Below, in pieces: positions 18,013 to 27,226 of a DNA stretch of 64,000 nucleotides. Made by a program: the position numbers and the translations under genes. This stretch comes from Luteitalea sp963759795 (GTDB lineage: Bacteria > Acidobacteriota > Vicinamibacteria > Vicinamibacterales > Vicinamibacteraceae): the NCBI GenBank assembly GCA_963759795.1, contig CAVXAR010000006.1, positions 485,051 through 549,050 of the forward strand, given 5' to 3'. The notes under the pieces were generated by a model. It had not been told where the DNA came from and did no database searches. It was given only the letters and a program-made list of their open reading frames with translations. Position 1 is the stretch's first letter. Each line of letters opens with the position of its first letter.

Positions 18013-19442
18013 ACCCGTTGCTGGAGCAGGTGGAGCGTGCCGACGCGGCGCACGTGGCGCTCCAGGATGACGACCAGATCCTGACGTACGGCCAGTTGCG
18101 CGCGCGCGCCCGGGCCATTGGCGGCGCGCTGCACAATCGCCATGGACGCGACCGCTTCGTTGTCGTCCTCATGCGCCCCAGCGTCGACGCCGTCAGTGCG
18201 TTGCTCGGGGTCATGTACGGAGGCAGCACGCCGATCCCCGTCGATCCCGACCTGCCGGCGGCAGCGCTGCAGTTTATTGCTGCCAAGAGCGGCGCCGCGT
18301 GTCAGGTCGATCCGGCCGACGCGGCGCTCTGGGACGGCGCGCCCGGGACCGATGCAGCGGGGACGTCTTCCGAACAGCCCGCGATGGTCCTGTTCACATC
18401 GGGGACGACGGGCAATCCCAAGGGCGTCATCGTCTCGCAGGCCAATCTGGCGCATTCCTGTTCGGCCATCAGCGAGTATCTGGATTACGCGCAGTGGAAC
18501 TCGGCGGCCGTCGTGCTCCCCCTGCACTACAGCTATGGTCTGGTCTCGCAGGTGCTCTGCCAGCTGTGGGTGGGCGGACGCGCCGTGATCTTCCCGAGCA
18601 TGCGCAACCCCATCAAGGTCGCGAGACGGGTGCAAGCGCTCGGACTCGAGACGTTCTGCGGCGTCCCGTCGACCTACCAGGCGTTGGCGGCCATCCACGC
18701 CATGTCTCCGCTCGAGATGCGGTCGGTGCGGGTCATCTGCTCAGCCGGTGCGGCGCTGGACAGTGCGCGCCTTGGCGTGATGCGGCAGATGTTCCCGATG
18801 GCGGCGGTCTACAACAACTACGGCATGACCGAGGCGGCGCCGCGCATCTCGTTCATCCGCGACGACGACCCGCGCTTCGCAGAGCCGACCTGCGGTCGAC
18901 CGATGCGTGGCGTCGACGTCCGGGTCATCGACCCGGAGACAGGGCAGTCTCTGCCCGACGGCGAGACCGGCATGCTGGTCGTGCGCGGTCCCAACATCAC
19001 CGCCGGATATCTGAACGACCCGGAGCTGACGGCCAGCGCCTTCACGCCCGACCGATTCCTCATCTCGGGCGACGTGGCCTGCCTGCGCGACGGTTACATC
19101 TACATCAAGGGGCGTCACGACGACGTCTTCAACGTCGGCGGGGAGAAGGTGTCGCCGGGTGAGGTCGAGCAGGCGTTGTCACATCACCCGGCCGTCGAGC
19201 AGGTCGTCGTGCGCGGCGTGCCCGATCCCCAGCGCGGCGCCGTGCCGGTGGCGTTCCTGCGGCTGCGGCAACCGGTGACGCGCAAGGAACTGGTCGAGGC
19301 GGCGCGTGCGCACGTCACGGCCGTCCGAGTGCCGACGCGTTTTCTGGAAGTGTCGGCGTTTCCGATGACGGCCAACGGCAAAGTGCAGCGCCGGCTGCTG
19401 ACTGCCGATGATCCGGAGCGGGTTGTTCGGGAGATCGAGTGA
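18006..19442 (+). CDS. AMP-dependent acyl (acyl-CoA/ACP) ligase
   Basis: Adenylate-forming enzyme that activates a carboxylic acid and passes it to CoA or a carrier protein. GTG 18006 overlaps the Fe-ADH stop. About 478 residues, unbroken. Motifs: MVLFTSGTTGNPKGVIV (P-loop, A3), PLHYSYGLVSQ, FCGVPSTYQAL, YNNYGMTEAAPR (A5), GDVACLRDGYIYIKGR (A7/A8), and FPMTANGKVQRRLL with the C-terminal catalytic lysine. The acyl-carrier protein encoded at 21,768 is a natural acceptor. The substrate acid cannot be read from the sequence. It is coupled by overlap to the LuxE-like gene. Confidence 0.9.
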   Translation: MLNPLLEQVERADAAHVALQDDDQILTYGQLRARARAIGGALHNRHGRDRFVVVLMRPSVDAVSALLGVMYGGSTPIPVDPDLPAAALQFIAAKSGAACQVDPADAALWDGAPGTDAAGTSSEQPAMVLFTSGTTGNPKGVIVSQANLAHSCSAISEYLDYAQWNSAAVVLPLHYSYGLVSQVLCQLWVGGRAVIFPSMRNPIKVARRVQALGLETFCGVPSTYQALAAIHAMSPLEMRSVRVICSAGAALDSARLGVMRQMFPMAAVYNNYGMTEAAPRISFIRDDDPRFAEPTCGRPMRGVDVRVIDPETGQSLPDGETGMLVVRGPNITAGYLNDPELTASAFTPDRFLISGDVACLRDGYIYIKGRHDDVFNVGGEKVSPGEVEQALSHHPAVEQVVVRGVPDPQRGAVPVAFLRLRQPVTRKELVEAARAHVTAVRVPTRFLEVSAFPMTANGKVQRRLLTADDPERVVREIE

Positions 19443-20530
19443 TGTTTCTTGCAGATGTGTCGCCGTACGCGCTGTCGCCGGGGGACAAGGCGGCTTATCT
19501 GGTTCCGCGCATGACGGAACTGGTGGCGCACCATGATCAGCATTGCACCGCGTACGCCTCGCTGGTTGGCGATTGGCGGCGTCACCGCCAGGGCGAGGTG
19601 TCGAGTGTCGAGGCGTTGCCGTTCCTGCCCGTGACCGCATTCAAGGAATACGCCCTCCGGTCAGCGGACTCCGCGGTCTCGGTCCGGTCCTCCTCGACGA
19701 CCGGTCAGCAGCCCTCCCAGGTCTACATGGACAAGCCGACGCGCGCGCGGGCCTCGCTGTCGGCGCGCGCCGTGCTCGCCGACTTCATCGGCGATGCAGA
19801 AGCGACCGTATCTGGTGTTCGATGCCGAAGAGAGTGTCCGTGGTGGTGCGCTCAGCGCCCGCGCCGCGGCGGTGCTGAGCCTGGCGCACTTCGCCGAGAC
19901 GTTCCATTTCGTCATGCGCAGTGAGGGCGGCGAACTGGTGCTCGACCACGACGCGCCTGGCCGCGGCGCTGGAGGTCATCGGCGACCGGCCGTTCATCGG
20001 CTACGGCTTCACGTACCTGCTCTATCAAGCGCATGCCGCCATCGCGGCGCGCGGGGCCGGGCGTCCGATGCATGCCGACAGCGTGCTGCTGCACAGCGGC
20101 GGCTGGAAGCGGCTCGCGCATCAGGCAGTCTCCAAGTCCGACTTCGACGCCGTCGTCGCCGGCGCGTGGGGCCTCGCGCCCACGCCGCGTCGTCGACTTC
20201 TACGGGCTGGTCGAGCAGGTTGGCGTGCCCTACCCCGATTGCCGCGCCGGCAACAAGCACGTGCCGTACTGGGCCGACGTGATCATCCGGCGTGCCGATA
20301 CGCTCGAGCCGGCCGGCGTCGGCGAGGTCGGCCTGATCCAGCTGCTCAACTGCCTGCCGCTCGGTGCGCCCAACCACAGCGTCCTGACCGAGGACCTGGG
20401 CGAACTCGTGCTGGAGGACGGCTGCGCCTGCGGCCGGCGCGGCCGCGCGTTCGTCTTCCGCGGGCGGGCGCCGCGGGCGGAAGTGCGCGGTTGCAGCGAC
20501 ACGATGACCCCGCAGCGGGACGTCGCATGA
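19439..20530 (+). CDS. luxE: LuxE-like acyl-protein synthetase (about three frameshifts)
   Basis: Acyl-activating partner of the fatty-acid reductase pair. It begins at GTG 19439 or ATG 19442 inside the previous stop. Visible pieces in order: LPFLPVTAFKEYALRS, the nucleotide-binding SSSTTGQQPSQVYMDK, PYLVFDAEESVRGG and ALSLAHFAETFHFV-like helices, then FIGYGFTYLLYQAH, LLHSGGWKRL, VVDFYGLVEQVGVPYPDC, and a cysteine-containing tail DGCACGRRGRAFVF. The frame changes near 19,793, 19,955 and 20,185. All pieces are collinear and sum to about 363 residues, as in LuxE proteins, so error is likelier than decay. It overlaps luxC by four bases. Confidence 0.85.
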
Positions 20531-21771
20531 GTGTCGTGACCGTGGATACGGCGGCACGGATCGAGGCGTGGCGCAGTGAGCCCGTCGATGAAAGGACGAC
20601 CTGCGTCGATCGGCTGGATGCGCTCAATCGCCTGTCCGACGACCTGCTGACCAATCGGGCTGATGTCCCGCCGGCCCTCGCTGCGGCAGGCGTGGCGTTC
20701 CTGGCGGCATTCTTCCGGCGGTCGGCGCTCGAAGGGGCGATCGCCCGCGAGGTTCCCGCACTCGGGGCGCTGGACGGCTTTGTTGCGGTCGGCCCGCGCA
20801 AGAGTCTTCGCATCCTGCCGCGTGGCGTCGTGGCGCAGTGGATTGCCGGCAACGTCCCGCTGCTGGCGATGTTCTCCTGGGCCCTGGCGGCGGTGACCGG
20901 GAACCGCAGCATCCTCCGGCTCAGCACGCGGCAGGATGACTTCGTCTCGCCGCTGCTGTCGCGGCTCGCGGGTCTGTCGCCGGCCGGGGCCGAGATGGCC
21001 CGGCAGACACTGGTCCTGAGCTTCGACCGGGACGACCGCGCGGCGCACCTGGCGATGAGCCGGGCTGCGGACGTGCGGATCGCCTGGGGCGGCGTCGAAG
21101 CGGTCGACGCCATTCGCGACCTGCCATCGCGGTGGGACACCGAGACGGTCGTCCTCGGCCCGCGCGTGAGCATGGCCGTCGTCGACCCGGCGGAAGTGAC
21201 CGACAAGCTGCTGGCGCGCCTGGCCGTCGATGTCATCTACTTCGATCAGCTGGCGTGTTCGTCACCGCAGTGGCTGTTCGTGCGGGGATCTCGGCAGCAG
21301 GTCCAGCCCTTCGTCGATCGGCTGGCCGCCGAGTTCGACAGGCAGACCCGCGCCATCCCCCGGCACGGGCTCGACCACGGCGAGACCTATCGCATCCACC
21401 TCGACCGCGCCCGGGTGCTGCTCGACGGCGGGACCATCTTCAGGGACGAACAGACCCGCTGGACCCTCGCGCTTGTCGACGAGCCGCGGCGTCAGGTGAC
21501 CTGCGCCAACCGGTTCCTGCAGGTCGTCCCTTACGAGGATCTTGCGGCGGTGCACGCGCTGATCCCCGACAACGTCCAGACGGCCGTCACGCTGCTCGGC
21601 GTGGCCGACAACGACATCTTCACTGAAGCCGCCGCCCGGCGTGGCGTGTGCCGCTTCCCACGCCCTGGCGAGGGCAGCCATTTCGAAACGCCATGGGATG
21701 GCATTCCCCTGGTGACGCGCCTCACCCGATGGGTGCTGCGCACCGACGCGCATACACGAGGAGACCAATGA
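20527..21771 (+). CDS. luxC: LuxC-like acyl-CoA/acyl-ACP reductase
   Basis: NADPH-dependent reductase of the aldehyde-dehydrogenase superfamily that turns an acyl thioester into an aldehyde through an enzyme-bound thioester. ATG 20527, 414 residues, unbroken. Motifs: LRILPRGVVAQWIAGNVPLLAMFSW-type helix, GNRSILRLSTRQDDF, ADVRIAWGGVEAVDAIR (cofactor region), DVIYFDQLACSSPQWLFV with the catalytic cysteine, and a C-terminal RFPRPGEGSHFETPWDG. No luxAB or other bioluminescence gene is near, so light production is not suggested. The product is more likely an aldehyde or alcohol for lipid or sugar modification. The following ACP overlaps the stop (ATGA). Confidence 0.9.
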   Translation: MSVVTVDTAARIEAWRSEPVDERTTCVDRLDALNRLSDDLLTNRADVPPALAAAGVAFLAAFFRRSALEGAIAREVPALGALDGFVAVGPRKSLRILPRGVVAQWIAGNVPLLAMFSWALAAVTGNRSILRLSTRQDDFVSPLLSRLAGLSPAGAEMARQTLVLSFDRDDRAAHLAMSRAADVRIAWGGVEAVDAIRDLPSRWDTETVVLGPRVSMAVVDPAEVTDKLLARLAVDVIYFDQLACSSPQWLFVRGSRQQVQPFVDRLAAEFDRQTRAIPRHGLDHGETYRIHLDRARVLLDGGTIFRDEQTRWTLALVDEPRRQVTCANRFLQVVPYEDLAAVHALIPDNVQTAVTLLGVADNDIFTEAAARRGVCRFPRPGEGSHFETPWDGIPLVTRLTRWVLRTDAHTRGDQ

Positions 21772-22019
21772 CCGAAGCAGATCTGTCGACGCGGTTGAAG
21801 CACCTGATTGCCCACTTGTTCAAGGTCAGCCCCGACGACCTGTCCGACGAGGTCGGTCCCGGCGACATACCAGGCTGGGACTCGCTCGGCCACGTGACGC
21901 TGATGGTCGAGATCCAGAAGCAGTTCGGCACGCACGTGCCTGTCGAGGACGCCATCGAAGTGGAGTCGATCGGCGACATCGTGGTCCTGCTCGAACGACT
22001 CGAAGGGTCGGCTGCGTGA
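21768..22019 (+). CDS. Acyl carrier protein
   Basis: 83-residue carrier protein, ATG 21768 with CGAGGAG upstream. It has the four-helix pattern and the phosphopantetheine attachment site GWDSLGHVTLM, with the serine near residue 39. Its place between luxC and an SDR gene, downstream of an AMP ligase, suggests it carries the acyl group that is activated, modified and reduced in this cassette. It is not the housekeeping fatty-acid ACP by context. It overlaps both neighbours (ATGA, GTGA), indicating strict co-translation. Confidence 0.93.
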   Translation: MTEADLSTRLKHLIAHLFKVSPDDLSDEVGPGDIPGWDSLGHVTLMVEIQKQFGTHVPVEDAIEVESIGDIVVLLERLEGSAA

Positions 22020-22771
22020 ACATCCGCGGCATCACCGCCGTTGTCACGGGCGGTGCGTCGGGCATCGGGCAGGCCTTCGCGCGACGGTTGCTGGCGCGGG
22101 GCGCTTCGGTCTGGATCGTCGATCGCGACCTGAGCGCGATCGAGTCGGCCATGGAGGCGCTGTCGGCCCAGGGCCCGGTGCGCGCCGTGGCATGCGACGT
22201 CGGCGACGAGGAGGCGGTCGCGCGCGCGGTGGCGGAGGTGGAAGCCGACTCGCCGGGCATCGACGTGCTCGTCAACAACGCCGCGGTGTTGCGCGACCAG
22301 GCGCTGGTCTCGCGTCTCGGGCGCACGCTGCGCCGCCACTCCACGCCGGATTGGGATGAGACGATCCGCAGCAATCTCACGGGCGTGTTCCTGATGACCC
22401 GCGAGGTGGGGGAGGCGATGATCCGCCGGCGTCGAGGCGGTGTCGTCGTCAACGTGTCGTCGATCTCGCGTCTGGGCAATCCGGGGCAGACCGCGTATGC
22501 CGCAAGCAAGGCTGGTGTGGCGGCCATGACGGTCACCTGGTCGCAGGAACTCGCGCCCTATGGCATCCGCGTGGTGGGCATCGCGCCGGGGTTCGTGCAG
22601 ACGCCGATGACCCGTGCCATCGCGCCGATCTTCCTCGAGCAGCTGCGCGAGCGAACACCCTCCAAACGCTTCGGCACACTCGAAGAATTCGAGGAGACCA
22701 TCGAGTTCGTCATCGTCAACGACTACCTGAACGGCAAGATTCTCGAGGTCGACGGTGGACTCCGGTTCTGA
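22016..22771 (+). CDS. SDR-family oxidoreductase (FabG-like)
   Basis: Classical short-chain dehydrogenase, 251 residues, GTG 22016 overlapping the ACP stop. Cofactor motif TGGASGIGQAFARR with a following WIVDRD (acidic residue suggesting NAD preference), LVNNAAVLRD, catalytic NVSSISRLG and YAASKAGVAAM (Ser, Tyr, Lys), and the C-terminal GKILEVDGGLRF. Next to an ACP it may act as a ketoacyl reductase on the carrier-bound acyl chain, or act on a sugar. Both are inferences. The next gene starts 17 bases inside it. Confidence 0.9.
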   Translation: MNIRGITAVVTGGASGIGQAFARRLLARGASVWIVDRDLSAIESAMEALSAQGPVRAVACDVGDEEAVARAVAEVEADSPGIDVLVNNAAVLRDQALVSRLGRTLRRHSTPDWDETIRSNLTGVFLMTREVGEAMIRRRRGGVVVNVSSISRLGNPGQTAYAASKAGVAAMTVTWSQELAPYGIRVVGIAPGFVQTPMTRAIAPIFLEQLRERTPSKRFGTLEEFEETIEFVIVNDYLNGKILEVDGGLRF

Positions 22772-23861
22772 CGTCGGCGGGGCGCCGGTGAGGCCGCGCG
22801 GGTTGTTCGGCTACTCGGCTGAACTGGTGCCCGAGATCGTCGCGTTCCAGCGCGAGACCTTTCCGGAGCGCGAGGTCTCGTTGATCGAACCGCGCTGGCG
22901 CTGGATGTTCGAGCAATCGGCACGGCGCCTGGGTGTGGCCCCGATGGTGTGGGTCTACCGTGCCGCGTCGGGCATCGTCGCGCATCAGGGTGCGATTGCG
23001 GTCAAGTGCAAGGTCGGGGCGCATACCCTGACGACCGGCTGGTTCGTGGAGACCATGGTGCATGAGCGTCACCGCGGGCGGGCGGTGGGCCCCATGCTCG
23101 TGAAGAAGGCGCTCGAGGACCTGCCCTTCAACCTCTCACTGGGGCAGACCGAACAGATGCGTGAGATGCAGCGTGCGCTCGGGTGGGTGCAGGTCGGCCC
23201 GCTGCCGGTGGCCGCACTTGCTGTCCGTGCCAGGCACGTGCTGGCCGGCAAGGGCGCAGCCATCGTACGGCCCGCTGCGGCCCTCGGGTTGTTCCTGCGC
23301 CGCGCAGGAGGCACCTACCTGCGCGGTTCCGCACGCGGCCTCGACGTCGTGCGTGATGCGCCGCTGGGCGCCGAGCACGACGTCCTGTGGGAGCGCGCGG
23401 CTGCCGACGTACCGGTGGCCGTGGTCAGGGATGCATCGTTCCTGGAGTGGAAGTACCGCACACAGCCCGGGCAGCGGTTCGTGACACTCGACGTCAGGCG
23501 CGCCGGCCGGCTCCTGGGCTTCGTGGCCTTCGTGATGCGGGCACCCGACCGGGCGTACCGATATGCCAGGGCCGTTGTCACCGACATCATCGTCCCGCCC
23601 TCGGACGTCGACGCGGTGCGCGCCTGCGTCCGTGCGTTGCACGACGCGGCGCGTCAGGAGGGGGCCGATTTGATCACCGTCGGATTGAATCAGCCGGCGA
23701 TCCAGGCCGAACTGTCGCGGCAGGGTTACGTGTCGCGGCCGCATGAGCGCGTCCTGCTGATCGCGCCGGGTGCCGAGGATCATCCCGTCCGGCCCTGGCT
23801 TGCACGCCCGGAGACGTGGCTGCTCTCGATGAGCGACTCGGACATCGACCGGCCATGGTAG
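22755..23861 (+). CDS. GNAT-family acyltransferase-like protein
   Basis: 368 residues from GTG 22755. An N-terminal GNAT-like domain is visible (LVPEIVAFQRETFPEREVS, then the beta-strand core VGAHTLTTGWFVETMVHERHRGRAVGPMLVKKAL with the R/Q-x-x-G/A acetyl-CoA loop). A second half follows with FLEWKYRTQPGQRF, GFVAFVMR, YARAVVTDIIVPP and LITVGLNQPAIQAEL, also GNAT-like, so this is probably a tandem-domain protein. Similar proteins occur in polysaccharide loci, where they may acylate sugars. The acyl donor could be the cassette ACP, but this is speculative. Confidence 0.75.
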   Translation: MDSGSDVGGAPVRPRGLFGYSAELVPEIVAFQRETFPEREVSLIEPRWRWMFEQSARRLGVAPMVWVYRAASGIVAHQGAIAVKCKVGAHTLTTGWFVETMVHERHRGRAVGPMLVKKALEDLPFNLSLGQTEQMREMQRALGWVQVGPLPVAALAVRARHVLAGKGAAIVRPAAALGLFLRRAGGTYLRGSARGLDVVRDAPLGAEHDVLWERAAADVPVAVVRDASFLEWKYRTQPGQRFVTLDVRRAGRLLGFVAFVMRAPDRAYRYARAVVTDIIVPPSDVDAVRACVRALHDAARQEGADLITVGLNQPAIQAELSRQGYVSRPHERVLLIAPGAEDHPVRPWLARPETWLLSMSDSDIDRPW

Positions 23862-25235
23862 GCGCCGTGGCCGACCTACAGACGCTGCCCGAGCGTCCCG
23901 GAGAGGGGCGTGGCATTCTCCTCGTCACCACGACATTCCCCCCCAATCGGCAGGCGGGCACGCACCGGCTGCTCCGGTTCGCGCGCCATCTCGACTCGCT
24001 GGGCTGGCGCGTCTCCGTGCTCACGATGGCCCCGGAGTCGTATCGTCCGGGCGTGCCAGTGGACGAGAAGTTGTGCAGCGAAATCCCTTCCGGGGTGCAC
24101 GTCGTCAGGACACGCGTTCCAGGAAGGCGCCAGGCAGCGACCGCGGTACCGCGGTTGCCGCAGCTCAATGGCCCGACGCCGCCACCGCGCAAAGCCGAGA
24201 ACGTCTTGAAGCGGTCGCTGCGCCGGGTGTGGCGCGACGTCACGTCCACGCCGGACCCGGAACTGGCCTGGGCGCTGACCGCAGTGCGGGCCGGCATGGA
24301 CATGGTGCGCGCCGGGCGCGTCGACGTCATCCTGTCGTCGGCTCCGCCCTTCACGTGTCATCTGATTGCCCTCGAGATCGCCCGACGTTCGAGGCGGCCG
24401 TGGGTGGCGGACTTCCGCGATCCATGGTCACGGGCGCCCTGGGCCCTCGAGTTCCGCAACCAGGGGTGGACGGGCGTCGTGCATCGCCGGCTCGAGCGCC
24501 TGACGATAAATCGCGCGAGTCGGGTGGTGCTGAACACCAAACCGATGCAGGAGGACTTTGCCGCGCATTACCCGGCGGAGCACCGCCGCCAGATTCCTGA
24601 CCATTCCGAACGGCTTCGACGAGGAGGCCCTCGAACGGACGCTGCAGCCGGTAGCCCGAACGGCTTCACCGGACACGGTCGTCCTTTGCCACACCGGCAG
24701 CCTGTACCAGGCCCGGGACCCGCGGCCCCTCTTTCGAGCCCTGGCCGCGATCCGGACAGCCGGGGATGTGCCCCACGATGCCTTTCGCCTGCAACTGGTC
24801 GGCGGCGCCGGGGGCGAGTTCGATGCACCGGGCGAGGTACGCCGGCTCGGACTCGACGGCATGGTCGAGTTCGTCCCGCCGGTCTCGCACGGGCAGAGCC
24901 TCGGCTACCTGCGCGCGGCGGACGTCCTGCTGGTCGTGCAGCCGGATACTCGCGTGCAGGTGCCGGTCAAGCTCTACGAGTATCTCTGGGCGCGCAAGCC
25001 GATTCTGGCGCTCGCCTCCGACGGTGCCGTCGCCGATCTGATTCGCGACGGCGGCGTGGGGCACGTCGTGCCGGCCGACGATGAGATGGCGATCGCCGGC
25101 GCGCTGCGCCTGCTCTACGCCCGGCGCACGACGCTGTCGAGTGACTTTGTCGCGCCCGCGCAGTTCCTCCTCGACCTCGAGGGCCGAACACTGGCGCGCC
25201 GGCTTCACGACGTGCTCGTCGACGTGACCGCATGA
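23855..25235 (+). CDS. Glycosyltransferase family 4-type (one frameshift)
   Basis: GT-B glycosyltransferase, about 460 residues. ATG 23855 overlaps the preceding stop. The N-terminal domain starts ILLVTTTFPPNRQAGTHRLLRFARHL and contains DVILSSAPPFTCHLIAL and WVADFRDPWSRAPW. Then the frame changes at about 24,595, and the C-terminal domain continues: RFLTIPNGFDEEAL, VVLCHTGSLYQARDP, QLVGGAGGEF, YLRAADVLLVVQP, VKLYEYLWARKPILAL with the donor-binding glutamate region. The donor and linkage cannot be assigned. A 55-base gap separates it from the amidotransferase gene. Confidence 0.85.
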
Positions 25236-25290
25236 CCACTCCGACACAGCCGTCGTTCCGGCGCCTGACGGCCGCAGGGGCCCCCGCGCG

Positions 25291-27226
25291 ATGTGCGGCA
25301 TAGCCGGGCGGTTCAACTTTCGTTCGGGCCGGCCGGTCGATCCCGGTCGCATCGAGGGGATGTGCAATCTGCTCGCGCATCGGGGACCCGACGCCGAGGG
25401 CGTCTGGTGCGCGGGCGCCGTCGGCTTCGGGCATCGCAGGCTGGCGGTGATCGACCTCAGTCCGGCGGGCTGCCAGCCGATGCAGGCGGCTGATGGCGGC
25501 CTCGTGATCAGCTTCAACGGCGAGATCTACAACTTCGCCGAACTGCGTCGGACGCTCGAGGGCCGCGGCCATCGGCTGCGGACGGGCACGGACACCGAAG
25601 TCATTTTGGCCGCCTATCGCGAGTGGGGCACGGACTGCCTGCGGCACCTGCGTGGCATGTTTGCCCTGGCCCTCTGGGACGACGGCCGACAGACGCTGTT
25701 CATGGCCCGAGACCGCGTCGGCAAGAAGCCGCTGCACTACTTGCTCGACGAGGACGGCGTGTCGTTTGCGTCGGAACCGAAGGCCTTTTTTGCCGACCCG
25801 GGTTTCTCCGCGACGCCAGACCTGGCGGCCCTCTCGGCATACCTCGACCCACCAGTACGTCCCCAGCCCGCTCTCGAGCTTTCGCGGCATTCGCAAGCTG
25901 CCGCCCGCGCACTACATGATCGTGGATGCGGGCGGTGTGCGGCTGGAGCGCTATTGGAAGCTCTCGTACGCGGTGAAGCGCACCATCTCCGAAGCCGAGG
26001 CTATCGAGGAGCTGCTCGCGCGCCTGCAGGAGGCCGTCCGGCTGCGACTCACCAGCGACGTGCCCCTCGGGGCCTTCCTGAGCGGCGGCGTCGATTCCGG
26101 GATGATCGTGGCGATGATGGCGCGACTGGGCAGCGCGCCGGTCAAGACGTTCTCGATTGGCTTCGAGGAAGAGGAGTTCAACGAGCTGCCACAGGCGCGG
26201 CTCGTTGCCGAGCGGTACGCGACCGAGCACCACGAGTTCATCGTCCGGCCCGATGCCGTGGAGGTGGTGCCGGAACTGGTCTGGCACTACGGCGAACCGT
26301 TCGCGGATTCGTCGGCGGTGCCCACGTACTATCTGTCCGAGTTGGCACGGCGCCACGTGACGGTGGCGCTGAACGGAGACGCGGGTGACGAGAACTTCGC
26401 CGGCTATGCCCGGTATCGCCTGCCTCCCTCGGCGCGGCTGTTCGACCGTCTGCCCGGCGCGGTCCGTCGGTCGGCTCGTGCCGCGATTGAGCGGATGCCG
26501 GAGCCGCGCCCCTCGTCGTCGGTGTGGTCGCGGGCGATGCGACGGGCACGCAATGTCGTGGCCACGCCAGGGGGCCGCTATCACCGCCGGATGATGATGC
26601 TCAGGCCAGAGCTGAAGTCGTCGCTCTGCACGGCGTCGTTTCTCGAGGCCGCCGAGGAGTCAGGTGCTGCGTTTCTGGCCGACGCCTACGAACGTTCGGA
26701 CGCGCTGGACGCCACCGACGCGAAGCTCGACGTCGACGTCCAGTACTATCTGCCCGATTGCCTGCTGGTGAAGGTCGACATCGCGACGATGGCGCACGGG
26801 CTCGAAGCGCGCTCGCCCATGCTGGACCACGAGTTCATGGAGTTCGCAGCCTCGCTGCCCTCGCGGCTCAAGCTCCGTGACGGCTGCAGCAAGTACATCC
26901 TCAAGCAGGCGGCGAGGCGCTTGCTGCCAGCGGCAAACATCGATCGGCCAAAGCGGGGATTCGGACTGCCACTGGAGCGATGGTTCCGGGGGCGGCTGGG
27001 GCAGTTTGCCGCCGACATGCTGCTCGACGGACGTCTTGCCGCGCGAGGGTATTTCCACCCGGCCGTTGTCGAACAACTCGTCCGAGAGCACCGGACTGGC
27101 CTCGGCCGCTGGCACAACGAACTGTGGACGCTGGTGATGCTCGAATCCTGGCACCGGATGTTCATCGATCAGCGTCCCGGGGCCGCGCCACCGCGGCGCG
27201 TTCCCACGGTCATCGAGGCCCGGTGA
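25291..27226 (+). CDS. asnB: Asparagine-synthase-family amidotransferase, exosortase-associated (one frameshift)
   Basis: Glutamine-dependent amidotransferase, about 645 residues. Start fixed at 25291 because the nucleophile cysteine must follow Met (MCGIAGRF). N-terminal Ntn domain: NLLAHRGPDAEG, FGHRRLAVIDLS, VISFNGEIYNF, FALALWDD, ARDRVGKKPLHY. The frame changes near 25,850; removing one C from a CCC run joins SAYLD to HQYVPSPLSSFRGI. The synthetase domain has LTSDVPLGAFLSGGVDSGMIVA (PP-loop), TFSIGFEEEEFNE, NGDAGDENFAGY, and VKVDIATMAHGLEARSPMLDH. Such proteins recur in exosortase A loci and probably amidate a sugar carboxylate rather than aspartate. With two uronate-forming dehydrogenases in the window, that substrate is plausible. 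Confidence 0.88.

Noticed and set aside
19439..21771. Bioluminescence operon (luxC and luxE present)
   Set aside because: No luciferase luxA/luxB, luxD or flavin reductase gene is in the window, and the genes are coupled to acyl-ligase, ACP and glycan genes. A lipid or glycan modification role is more likely.
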